A stretch of 64,000 nucleotides of DNA from Aureococcus anophagefferens (lineage: Eukaryota > Sar > Pelagophyceae > Pelagomonadales > Pelagomonadaceae). The stretch is taken from contig NW_008705561.1 in the NCBI RefSeq assembly GCF_000186865.1, positions 1,431,985 to 1,495,984 on the forward strand, written 5' to 3'. Of this stretch, positions 46,098 through 53,714 are shown in pieces. Position 1 is the stretch's first letter; every line of letters begins with the position of its first letter. Both the position numbers and the translations under genes were made by a program. The notes beneath the pieces are model-generated. The model searched no databases. It was not told the DNA's origin and saw only the letters and a program-made list of their open reading frames with translations.

Positions 46098-47888
46098 TTA
46101 GATCCGCGGCGCGGCCGGGTCCGTGAGCCACAGCGTGCACGCGTAGCGCGGCTTCCGCGGGGGGAGGACCTCGTGCCAGAGGTAGCTGTCGAAGACGACG
46201 AGGCGCCCGCCCAGCGGCGCGACCTCGACGGCGCGCGCGAGCTCGCCCGCGTTGAGCTCCTCGCGCCGCGCGGTGTCGGGGTAGATGAGCAGCTCCCCGC
46301 CGTCGTCGCCCTCGTCCCAGTCGCCGTTCGCGTAGACGATGGCCGTGACCACGCGCGAGTTCGTCGACGCGCCGCAGGATTCCTTCCACGCGTTGTCCTG
46401 GTGGATCCGATACCCGCGGTACGGCGCCGCGTCGTCGTCGACGGCGCCCGGGTAGCGCGTGCCGAGCGCGTTCTCGTCGACGTGGAGCGGGGACCCGTGG
46501 TAGCCGACGGCGTTGAGCACCGCGGCGAGGCCCTTGAGCTTGCGGATCGTCGCCGCGAGCGCGCCGAGGCCGCGCTTCTCCGTATCGTCCTCGTGGACCC
46601 AGCCGTAGGCGTCGCCGCGCGTGCCGCTCTGGCGCTGCTGGTCCGGCGGCGCGATGAGGCCGGCGTTCCGCGCGGTCTCCAGGTCGGACCGGAGCGCGGC
46701 GACGGCGCCGGCGTCGAGCGCGCCGTCGACGACGACGTAGCCCGATTTCCGCAGTTGCGCCGCGAAGCCCGGCTGGGACCGCACCAGCGCCGCGCCGTCG
46801 TCGACGAAGGCCGACGCGTCGACCGACCTATTGCCGTCGTCGGAGCCGAGGCGCGAGGTCGCGAAGAGCATGTTGATCGCCGTCGTGAAGCACTGGTCGT
46901 GGATGTCGTAGAGCGCGTCCTCGTCGCCGCGCGTGACGTCGTCGAGGGTCTTGCCGCAGGCCTTGACGCTCTGGGTCTCGAGGCTCTGTTTGACGACGCC
47001 GTAGAAGTGCAGCAGGCCCTGCCAGGCGCCGGCCTCCTCGAGCCGGTAGCCGCCGCCGAACGGCGCCGCGTCGACGCCGAAGCCGTCGAGCATGCGCGCC
47101 TGCATGACCGCGGCCTTGGACAGGCTCGCGTCGCCGGAGCGCCACGCGTGGAGCTCCCGGGCGACCGCGTCGCCGTTGCCGAGCGCGAGCTGCTCCCGAA
47201 ACACGGTCCGCTCGCGCTCCGAGCCCAGCGACGCCCTCCACGGCAGCGGCAGGGGCGGCGGGCGGGGACTCGCTGGCTTCGGTAGTTGCTTCGGTATTGG
47301 CGTCGGCGCCGGCTTCGGCGCTGGCGCTGGCTTCGGCGCTGGCTTCGGCGCTGGCTTTGATCGCTGCGGCTTCGATCGCTTCGACGTCTCCGGTTTGAAG
47401 AACCCGGAGGCGAGGCCCGCGAACGACGCCTTGCTGCTCTTGGCGGCTCGTCGAGGCGCGGCGGTATCGAGCTCGGGCGACGCGGCGGTTTCACGTTTGG
47501 ACGCCGCGGCAGGTTCGGACGGCGCGGCGGTTTTCGGCTCGGGCGGCGCCGCGGGTTCGGACGGCGCCGCGGGTTCGGGCTCAGACGCTGCGCTCGATGT
47601 TTTCAGGGTCATGAATGCATCGTCGCCGCCGCCCGCGAAGAGATCCTCGTCATCGGCCACAGCCCTTTCTGCGCATTCCAAAACAACATGTTTCACCTCG
47701 AGTCCCGTCTGCGCGGCGACGCGTTGCACCAGCCGCGCTGCCACGGTCTTCTTCTTCAGCAGGAATTTGAAGGTCTTGCCGTCCTGCACGGCCACGAAGA
47801 CGCATCGCGACATTAAGCCACTCGACGAAGACCACCCAGGCCCATCAGCGGCAGCCCACTCGAACACCTCAAGGTGCAGTTCAACCAT
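46098..47888 (-). CDS. 2OG-Fe(II) oxygenase, prolyl-4-hydroxylase type
   Basis: 596 residues. The N-terminal 80 residues look like a ubiquitin/PB1-size module (CVFVAVQDGKTFKFLLKKKT). A Pro/Lys/Ala-rich linker with PAPKPAPKPAP repeats follows. The C-terminal oxygenase has the iron ligands His and Asp in YRIHQDNAW, the distal His in SYLWHEVLPP and the 2OG-binding Arg in KPRYACTLW. The strand TAIVYANGDWDEGDDGGEL matches P4H/EGLN. Near residue 355 there is GYVVVDGALD, the usual oxygenase entry. It hydroxylates proteins; the substrate is unknown. Cytosolic, because no signal peptide is visible. Confidence 0.85.
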   Translation of the reverse strand: MVELHLEVFEWAAADGPGWSSSSGLMSRCVFVAVQDGKTFKFLLKKKTVAARLVQRVAAQTGLEVKHVVLECAERAVADDEDLFAGGGDDAFMTLKTSSAASEPEPAAPSEPAAPPEPKTAAPSEPAAASKRETAASPELDTAAPRRAAKSSKASFAGLASGFFKPETSKRSKPQRSKPAPKPAPKPAPAPKPAPTPIPKQLPKPASPRPPPLPLPWRASLGSERERTVFREQLALGNGDAVARELHAWRSGDASLSKAAVMQARMLDGFGVDAAPFGGGYRLEEAGAWQGLLHFYGVVKQSLETQSVKACGKTLDDVTRGDEDALYDIHDQCFTTAINMLFATSRLGSDDGNRSVDASAFVDDGAALVRSQPGFAAQLRKSGYVVVDGALDAGAVAALRSDLETARNAGLIAPPDQQRQSGTRGDAYGWVHEDDTEKRGLGALAATIRKLKGLAAVLNAVGYHGSPLHVDENALGTRYPGAVDDDAAPYRGYRIHQDNAWKESCGASTNSRVVTAIVYANGDWDEGDDGGELLIYPDTARREELNAGELARAVEVAPLGGRLVVFDSYLWHEVLPPRKPRYACTLWLTDPAAPRI

Positions 47889-47964
47889 AGCACGGTCTCC
47901 CTCCCCTTACGAGCGGCTCGCCGCGGCGGCGCGTCTCCGGCGCGCCGGCGCGGCTTCGCGGCTC

Positions 47965-48946
47965 CTAGCGGCGGACCCGGTCGTCGGCGTCGAGGCCGTC
48001 GGTGACGCCGAGGCTCGCGAGCTGCGCGCGGAGGTCGGAGACGAGCGCGTTCTTCTTCTGGAGCTGCTTTTTCAGGTCCGAGAACTGGCGCGAGTTCGTG
48101 AGCTTGGCCTCGAGGTCGTCCTCGCTCTGGCGGAGCCGGTGCTTCGTCTCCGCGAGCTCCCGTCGGATGCCGGCGAGCTGCGCGCCGCCCTCCTCCATCG
48201 CGCCCTTGGCGCCGGCGAGCTCGTCGCGGTCGCGCTTCGCCTGGGCCGCGGACGACGAGTTCTGGGCCTCGAGCTGGCGCTTGCACTGGCGCAGCTCCTC
48301 GGCGAGGTCGCCCTTCTCGCGGAGGACGGACGCGCACTGCTGCTGGAGCGCGTTGAACCGCTGCTGGAGCGTCTTGTTGCTGTCCTCGAGGGAGCTGTTC
48401 CGGTCGCTGAGCTCCTTCTGCTCGTCCTTGAGGCTCTTGAGGTTGCGGGCCTGGAGGCCCTTGGGCTCCGCGCGCGGCGGCGCGTCGAGGCGGATCTTGT
48501 CCACCTCCTGGATTAGGGCCTCGTCCTCGACGATCGACGTGTCGACGTGCAGCGTCAGGCCCTGGGCGTCGGCCGTCTCCAGCAGGTTCTTGATGAGCAG
48601 CACGTTCATGCCGAGCATCTTCGACAGGTCCGCGCGCACGCCGTCCTTGACGCAGATCTGCAGGTGGTCCAGCGCGCTCGACACGTCGTCGAAGCTGTAC
48701 GGCGGGTCCATGCTCCGGAGCCGGTCCTCGACGGTGTCGTCGAAGTCGCCGTCGATGGCGACGAGCGTGTGCTCCCGCTTCTCCTTGAAGAACTTCATGA
48801 ACTTGATCATCTGCGGACGCGCGCGCGTGAGGACGGGGGCGGCGAACGACGCGCGTTTGGGGGTGGAGTGTGGGGCCGGTTCTCGTGTGACGCACCTCCT
48901 GCTGCGTCTCGATGGGCAACGACGAGAGCAGCCCGCGGGACGCCAT
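47965..48946 (-). CDS. LZTFL1: Leucine zipper transcription factor-like 1 (BBSome regulator)
   Basis: Exon 1 (48946-48896, 17 codons) and exon 2 (48810-47965) join through an 85-bp GT-AG intron (donor gtgcgtcac). The protein is about 298 residues, the family length. The N-terminus MIKFMKFFKEKREHTL aligns with 'INYMRFARSKRGLRL', the centre with MDPPYSFDDVSSALDHL and GMNVLLIKNLLETADAQGL. The C-terminal half is one long coiled coil ending KKQLQKKNALVSDLRAQLASL, like 'KKNDQIKDLRKRLAQYE'. LZTFL1 controls BBSome entry to cilia, so the host or a relative probably builds a flagellum. Confidence 0.85.
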
Positions 48947-49120
48947 GGCGCCGACCCGACGCCCGCCCGGGCAGTGAGGGGGCGAAGCGCGAGCGCGAGG
49001 CTGCCCGAACCAAAAAAAAAACTTAACCTCACCGTCAAGGCACTGTAAGCGCTCGCCAACTTCGACTTTGCCACTACCATCAGGAGGGTGTGCCGCGCGT
49101 CGCTGCCGCGTCGCTGCGCG

Positions 49121-49759
49121 ATGGCTCGATCGCTATGCCTCGTCCTCCTCTTCGCATCAGTCGGCGCCGTCAAGAAAACGACGAAAGACTGGAGCAAGAT
49201 CGACTTCGACGCCGTCGAGAATGAGTGGAAGGAAGGAGACGAGGCCGACGAGCTGAAGAGCGAGCACGAGTTCTACGAGGAGGCGCTGGCGCGGCGGCGG
49301 GCCAACGCCCCCAGCGGGCCCGGCGGCATCGACCTCGAGGCGCTCCAGGGCATGTCGCCCGAGGCCGTCCAGGCGAAATTGGCGCACCAGCAGTCGAACG
49401 CGGGCTCGGCGATGATCTTCATCACGCTCATCACGAACCAGGCGGACGGCACGCCCTGGGACGAGGCCGCGGAGAACAAGGAGGCGGGCCTCATCTCCGC
49501 GCTGATGAAGACGGGCGGCATCAACCTGAGCGCGTACCGCATCGACCCGCGGCGGCTGCTCGTGACGACGACGTACGGCTGGTACGGCCAGGACGTCATC
49601 GATTTCCTGCTCACGCGCGAGACGGTCATGAAGGTCACCTGGGACAACGTCGACTACGAGAACCCGGACGCCGTCCAGGACGACATCCCGGACTACGTGA
49701 AGCCGAAGGCGCCGAAGAAGAAGAAGAAGAAGGCGAAGAAGAGGAAGGCTGACCTGTAA
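49121..49759 (+). CDS. MESD-like endoplasmic-reticulum chaperone
   Basis: 212 residues with a clear signal peptide (ARSLCLVLLFASVGAVKK). The MESD fold is visible: WSKIDFDAVENEWKEGDEAD, MSPEAVQAKLAHQQS, then AMIFITLITN (the 'LMMFVTVxG' strand), ISALMKTGGINLSAYRID, TTYGWYGQDVIDFLLTR and TVMKVTWDNVDY. The acidic/basic tail is KKKKKKAKKRK; no HDEL/KDEL is seen. In animals MESD/Boca folds LDL-receptor-family beta-propellers. The client in this protist is unknown. Convergent with the kinesin-like gene (76 bp). Confidence 0.75.
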   Translation: MARSLCLVLLFASVGAVKKTTKDWSKIDFDAVENEWKEGDEADELKSEHEFYEEALARRRANAPSGPGGIDLEALQGMSPEAVQAKLAHQQSNAGSAMIFITLITNQADGTPWDEAAENKEAGLISALMKTGGINLSAYRIDPRRLLVTTTYGWYGQDVIDFLLTRETVMKVTWDNVDYENPDAVQDDIPDYVKPKAPKKKKKKAKKRKADL

Positions 49760-49835
49760 GCGATTTTGATAGTAGGCTGCTTTCAACGCAGGCAAGTTAG
49801 GGGACTAGGGGAACATCCGGCGCGGCGCGCCGGGA

Positions 49836-52800
49836 TCAGCGGGAGGACGTGATCGACGCGGAGGACCGGAGCGTGCCCGGGTAGTGGGCCGCGTTGAAGG
49901 TCCCGCGGCGCTTCGCCTTGCGCTCCGCGAGGATGCGCTCGCGGCGCGCCGCGCGGCTCTCGCGCGTCGCGCTCTGGACGGCGGAGGACGCGCTCGGCGA
50001 CGCGCGCGACGACGGCGGCCCGCGCGACGACCGCGAGCCGCCCGGCCGCGGGTCCGGCGCGGCGTCGTCGAGGACGCGCGTCGGCGAGAGGCGCCGCGGG
50101 CTCTGGGCGCGCTGCGGCGGCGGCGGCGGCGGCGCGCTGCGGCGGCCCCGCGCGTCGCTCGAGAGCTCGAGGAACTCGAGGACGTCGCGGTTCGTCCGCT
50201 CGACGCGGGGCACGGGGTCCTTGCGCCGCGGCGGCGGCGCGGCCGGAGCACCGCGGCGCGGCGGCGGCGGCCGCGCGTCCTCGACGCGGCGCGGCGGCGG
50301 CGGCGGCGGCGGCGCGTCCAACTCGTCGAGCCCCGCGCCGTGATCGTCGGACGCCACGGGTTCGAGCCCGGGCCGGCCGCGCGGCGCGGGCGCGCCGCGG
50401 CCGCGGCGGAGGCGCGCGAGGCGCGCGTCCAGGTCGTCGAGCTCGGAGACGACGCTGTCGAGGGCGCTGTCGTCGTCCGTGTCGTCGAGGTCGTCGCGGT
50501 CCGCGCGGCGGCGGCCGCCCGCGGACCGGCGGCGCGGCGGCGACCGCGCGGGGCGGCGGCCGTCGCTGAGCAGCGAGTAGTTGGACCCGTCGCTGTCCCA
50601 GTTCGCGCGCGGCGGCGGCGCCGTCGCCGCGCCGGCGACGCGCGTCGTCGCCGCGAGCGCGTCCTCGGCCTTGCCGACGGCGAGCCACAACGCCGCGGCC
50701 TCGCGGCGGCTCGACGCGCGGAGCTCGCTGATCTCGCGCTCCCGCGACACGAGGGCGCTCTCGAGGGCGAGGACCTCGCGGCGCGCGGGCGACGGCGGCG
50801 CCGACCGCCCGAAGACGTCGTCGCCGAAGGGCGGCGGCGGCGGCGCGGCGAGGTCCGCGGGCGGCGCGGGCGGCGCCTCGGGCGCGGGCGCCGCGGGCGC
50901 CACGTCCACGGCGGCGGCGGCGGCCGTCGCCTCCGCGCGGCGCCGCTCGGCCTCGGCCGACGCCCGGAGCCGCTCGCCGTAGGCGACGGCCGCCGCGTCC
51001 GCGCGCGTCGCGTCCGCGACGGCCCGCTCGCGGTCCGCGGCCGCGCGCGCGTCCCGGAGCTCGCGCTCGAGGGCGTCGCGCTCCGCCTTGGCCGCCGCCA
51101 CGAGCTTGGCCTTGTCCTCGACGGCGGCGTCGCGCTCGTCGGCGAGGTCGCGCAGCGCCGCGCGCGCGGCGTCGGCCTGCTTCGCGACGGCGCCGTGGAC
51201 GTCGCGCAGCGAGTCCTCGAGCTCCCGCGACGCGGCGCGCCGCAGCTCCTCGACGCGCGCCTCCGCCGCCGCCTTCTCGCGCAGCACGGCCTGCTCCGCG
51301 CGGTCGCGGTCGCGGCCCGCGAGCTCCTCGCGCCGCCGGAGCTCGACGGCTTGCCGCGCGGCCTCCGCGCGGCTCCGCTCGAGCTCCTGCTCCAGCAGCT
51401 GGGCGCGCCGCTCGAGGGAGTGGAGCGACGTGTGCACGAGCTCCGAATCCAGAGACCCCTTGTCGTCGAAGAGGCCGCTCTTGACGGACGACGCGCCCGG
51501 CGACGACGGCGGCGCCGACCGCGGCGACGCGCGCTTCACCGCGGGCGGGCCCGGCGGCGAGTACTGCGCGGCCGTCGACACGCTCCGCGTCGGCGACGCC
51601 GGCGGCTCGGGCACGACGACGAGTTGCCGCTGCTGCAGCGCCGCGAGGTTCAGCGCCGCGAGCGCGGCCGCGGCCTCGGCGTCGCGCGCGTCCGTCGCCG
51701 CGGCCGCCTGCGACGCGGCCTCGATGGCGACGTTCGCCGCGCCCTCGAGCTGGAGCTCGAGCGCCTCGAAGCGCGCCTCCAGGCTCCGGGCCGCCGCCGA
51801 CGACTCGAGCTCCGCGGCCTCGGCCGCGAAGCGCGCCTCGGCCTCGGCGCGCCGCGCGTCGGCCTCCTGCTTAGCGTCCGCGACGGCCGCGTCCCGCTCG
51901 CGCTCCGCGTCGTGGAGCGCCTCCCGCAGGTCCCGCAGGGCCCGCTCGGCGTCGCGCTGGGCCCGCGTCTCCTCGATGGCGCGCTCTAAGGACGCCGCGG
52001 CGGCCTCGCGCTCGCGCGCGACCAAGGCGTCGACGGCGGCGACGTCCGGGTCCGGTCGAATCGGCGCGGCGACCCTCGGCGGCGACGTCGGCGGCGACTT
52101 CGGCGGCGACGCCTGCTCCGGCGACTTCTTGCGGGGCTGGCGGTCCCGCGCCTCGATCTCCGCGACGGACGGCGGCCGCAGCTCCGCGACGACGGCCGCG
52201 AGCGCCGCCGCGTCGGCCGCGGCCTCGTCGCACGCGGCGGCGACGGCGCGCGCCGACAGCGCGCGGCGCCGCGCGGCGTCGTCGCGCGACGACAGCGCGC
52301 CCCACTCGAGGCAGGGCAGCGCCGCGTCGAGCTCGCGGGGCCCTAAACCGACGCACGTGGCGACGACGGGCGCCGCGTCCGGCGCGACGGACGTGCCGTG
52401 GAGCAAGCGCGCGAGCGCGTCCTCGCGCGGCGGCGCGTCGTCCGCGTCCAGCCCGAAGGCGTGGCGCAGGGCCGCCGCGAGGCTCGCGAGCTGGGCGCCG
52501 CCCGTCGCCTCCGTCTCCTCGAAGCGCTTCCGGGGCGGCGCGGCGACGTGGACGACGTGGACGCGGCGCGCCGCGGTCGAGCCCGGCGCCGCGAGGCTCC
52601 GGACGTCCGACTTGACGTCGACGGTCGCGACGACGTGGGCGGGCTCCTTGAGGCCGAGGTGGAGCAGGTTCGCCCGCGCCGCGTTCAGCAGGCGCCGGAC
52701 CCGTTTGCGGCCCATGGCCCGCGACCCGCCGCCGACGCCGCGCGCGTCCGCGTGGTCCGACGGCGGCAGGAGGTCCAGCACGTCGCCCGCGGCGTCGACG

Positions 52801-53537
52801 GCGACGACGCCCAGCACGAGCGGGTGCCCCCCCGTCTGCGACGCGTCGCCCCGCTCCAGGCCCGCCTTGCGGCCGCCGAGGCGCGACCCCGCGTCCTCGA
52901 TGACCCGCGCCGCGACGCCGCCGAAGCCCGCGTCGTCGTGCGCGGCGCCGAAGACGCACTCCTCGCAGGCCGCCGCGCTGCCCACGGCCAGCACCGTCGT
53001 CGCCGCGCCCCGGGGCAGCGACCCGTCCAGCGCGCCGCTCAGGCCGGGGCAGAGCGCGGCGACGAGCGGCGCCACGAGCGCCTCGCAGCCGCTGCTCGAC
53101 GCGGCGTCGAGCTTCCCCGCGTCCGGCCCGGTCCCGCCGCCGACGCCGACGCCAAAGGCCACGGGGAAGGTGCGCCGCCAGGACGCGCCGAGGCGCCCGG
53201 GGCCCAGTGCGACGTCGAGCGTCGTCGACGTTTCGGTCTTCCACTCGGACTTGGCCGCGCCGGATTCCTTCGACGGCCGCACGACCGTGACGATGGTCGG
53301 CGTCGCGGCCTCGCGCCGGAGGGCCGCGTTCTGGGCCGCGGGCGCGCTGGCCTTGTGCTTGTGCAGGTCCTGGAGCCGCTGCTTCGCCGTGCGCTGGACC
53401 ACGGCGTACCAGTCCAAACTGTTGTGCTCGACGGTCGTCACGTCGTCCTCCGACGACAGGCTGCTCACGGCGCCGAGGCTCCGCTCGTCAGAGACGTCCT
53501 CGAGGTACTCCGAGGGGATCGTGGACACGGCGGCCAT
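49836..53537 (-). CDS. Kinesin-like protein lacking the P-loop, with long coiled coil
   Basis: 1233 residues from the ATG at 53537; in-frame ATGs at 53654 and 53735 may be used. Residues about 81-420 follow the kinesin motor order: TIVTVVRPSKES (strand 1), CEALVAPLVAALCPG, TTVLAVGSAAACEE at the place of the P-loop strand, RRVHVVHVAAPPRKR at the 'LVDLAGSER' strand, LASLAAALRHAFG, then REDALARLLHGTSVAPDAAP and DAALPCLEWG (the 'SKLTRLL' and 'TLRYA' elements). Walker A GxxxxGKT is absent and switch II is lost. Residues about 480-1000 are coiled coil rich in Ala/Glu/Arg. The rest is disordered. A nucleotide-free structural kinesin is inferred. Confidence 0.7.
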   Translation of the reverse strand: MAAVSTIPSEYLEDVSDERSLGAVSSLSSEDDVTTVEHNSLDWYAVVQRTAKQRLQDLHKHKASAPAAQNAALRREAATPTIVTVVRPSKESGAAKSEWKTETSTTLDVALGPGRLGASWRRTFPVAFGVGVGGGTGPDAGKLDAASSSGCEALVAPLVAALCPGLSGALDGSLPRGAATTVLAVGSAAACEECVFGAAHDDAGFGGVAARVIEDAGSRLGGRKAGLERGDASQTGGHPLVLGVVAVDAAGDVLDLLPPSDHADARGVGGGSRAMGRKRVRRLLNAARANLLHLGLKEPAHVVATVDVKSDVRSLAAPGSTAARRVHVVHVAAPPRKRFEETEATGGAQLASLAAALRHAFGLDADDAPPREDALARLLHGTSVAPDAAPVVATCVGLGPRELDAALPCLEWGALSSRDDAARRRALSARAVAAACDEAAADAAALAAVVAELRPPSVAEIEARDRQPRKKSPEQASPPKSPPTSPPRVAAPIRPDPDVAAVDALVAREREAAAASLERAIEETRAQRDAERALRDLREALHDAERERDAAVADAKQEADARRAEAEARFAAEAAELESSAAARSLEARFEALELQLEGAANVAIEAASQAAAATDARDAEAAAALAALNLAALQQRQLVVVPEPPASPTRSVSTAAQYSPPGPPAVKRASPRSAPPSSPGASSVKSGLFDDKGSLDSELVHTSLHSLERRAQLLEQELERSRAEAARQAVELRRREELAGRDRDRAEQAVLREKAAAEARVEELRRAASRELEDSLRDVHGAVAKQADAARAALRDLADERDAAVEDKAKLVAAAKAERDALERELRDARAAADRERAVADATRADAAAVAYGERLRASAEAERRRAEATAAAAAVDVAPAAPAPEAPPAPPADLAAPPPPPFGDDVFGRSAPPSPARREVLALESALVSREREISELRASSRREAAALWLAVGKAEDALAATTRVAGAATAPPPRANWDSDGSNYSLLSDGRRPARSPPRRRSAGGRRRADRDDLDDTDDDSALDSVVSELDDLDARLARLRRGRGAPAPRGRPGLEPVASDDHGAGLDELDAPPPPPPPRRVEDARPPPPRRGAPAAPPPRRKDPVPRVERTNRDVLEFLELSSDARGRRSAPPPPPPQRAQSPRRLSPTRVLDDAAPDPRPGGSRSSRGPPSSRASPSASSAVQSATRESRAARRERILAERKAKRRGTFNAAHYPGTLRSSASITSSR

Positions 53538-53714
53538 ACCGCTTTTACGAGACGCACGCGTACCTCGCCCGCAACTGTTTTTGCGACGCGCGCGCGCCGC
53601 GCCCGCAACTGGCGCGTCTGAATTTGCGGCAGCGAGGCCAAAGCTCGCCCGCATCGTGAAGTCGTTGAAGATGTTGTGAAGGGCTGCTTTGGCCGCCGCG
53701 GTAGAGCAGTGTTG

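Noticed and set aside
51088..53679. 863-residue Ser/Ala/Arg-rich plus-strand frame
   Set aside because: Mirror of the Ala/Glu coiled coil of the kinesin-like gene; no motif or targeting signal.
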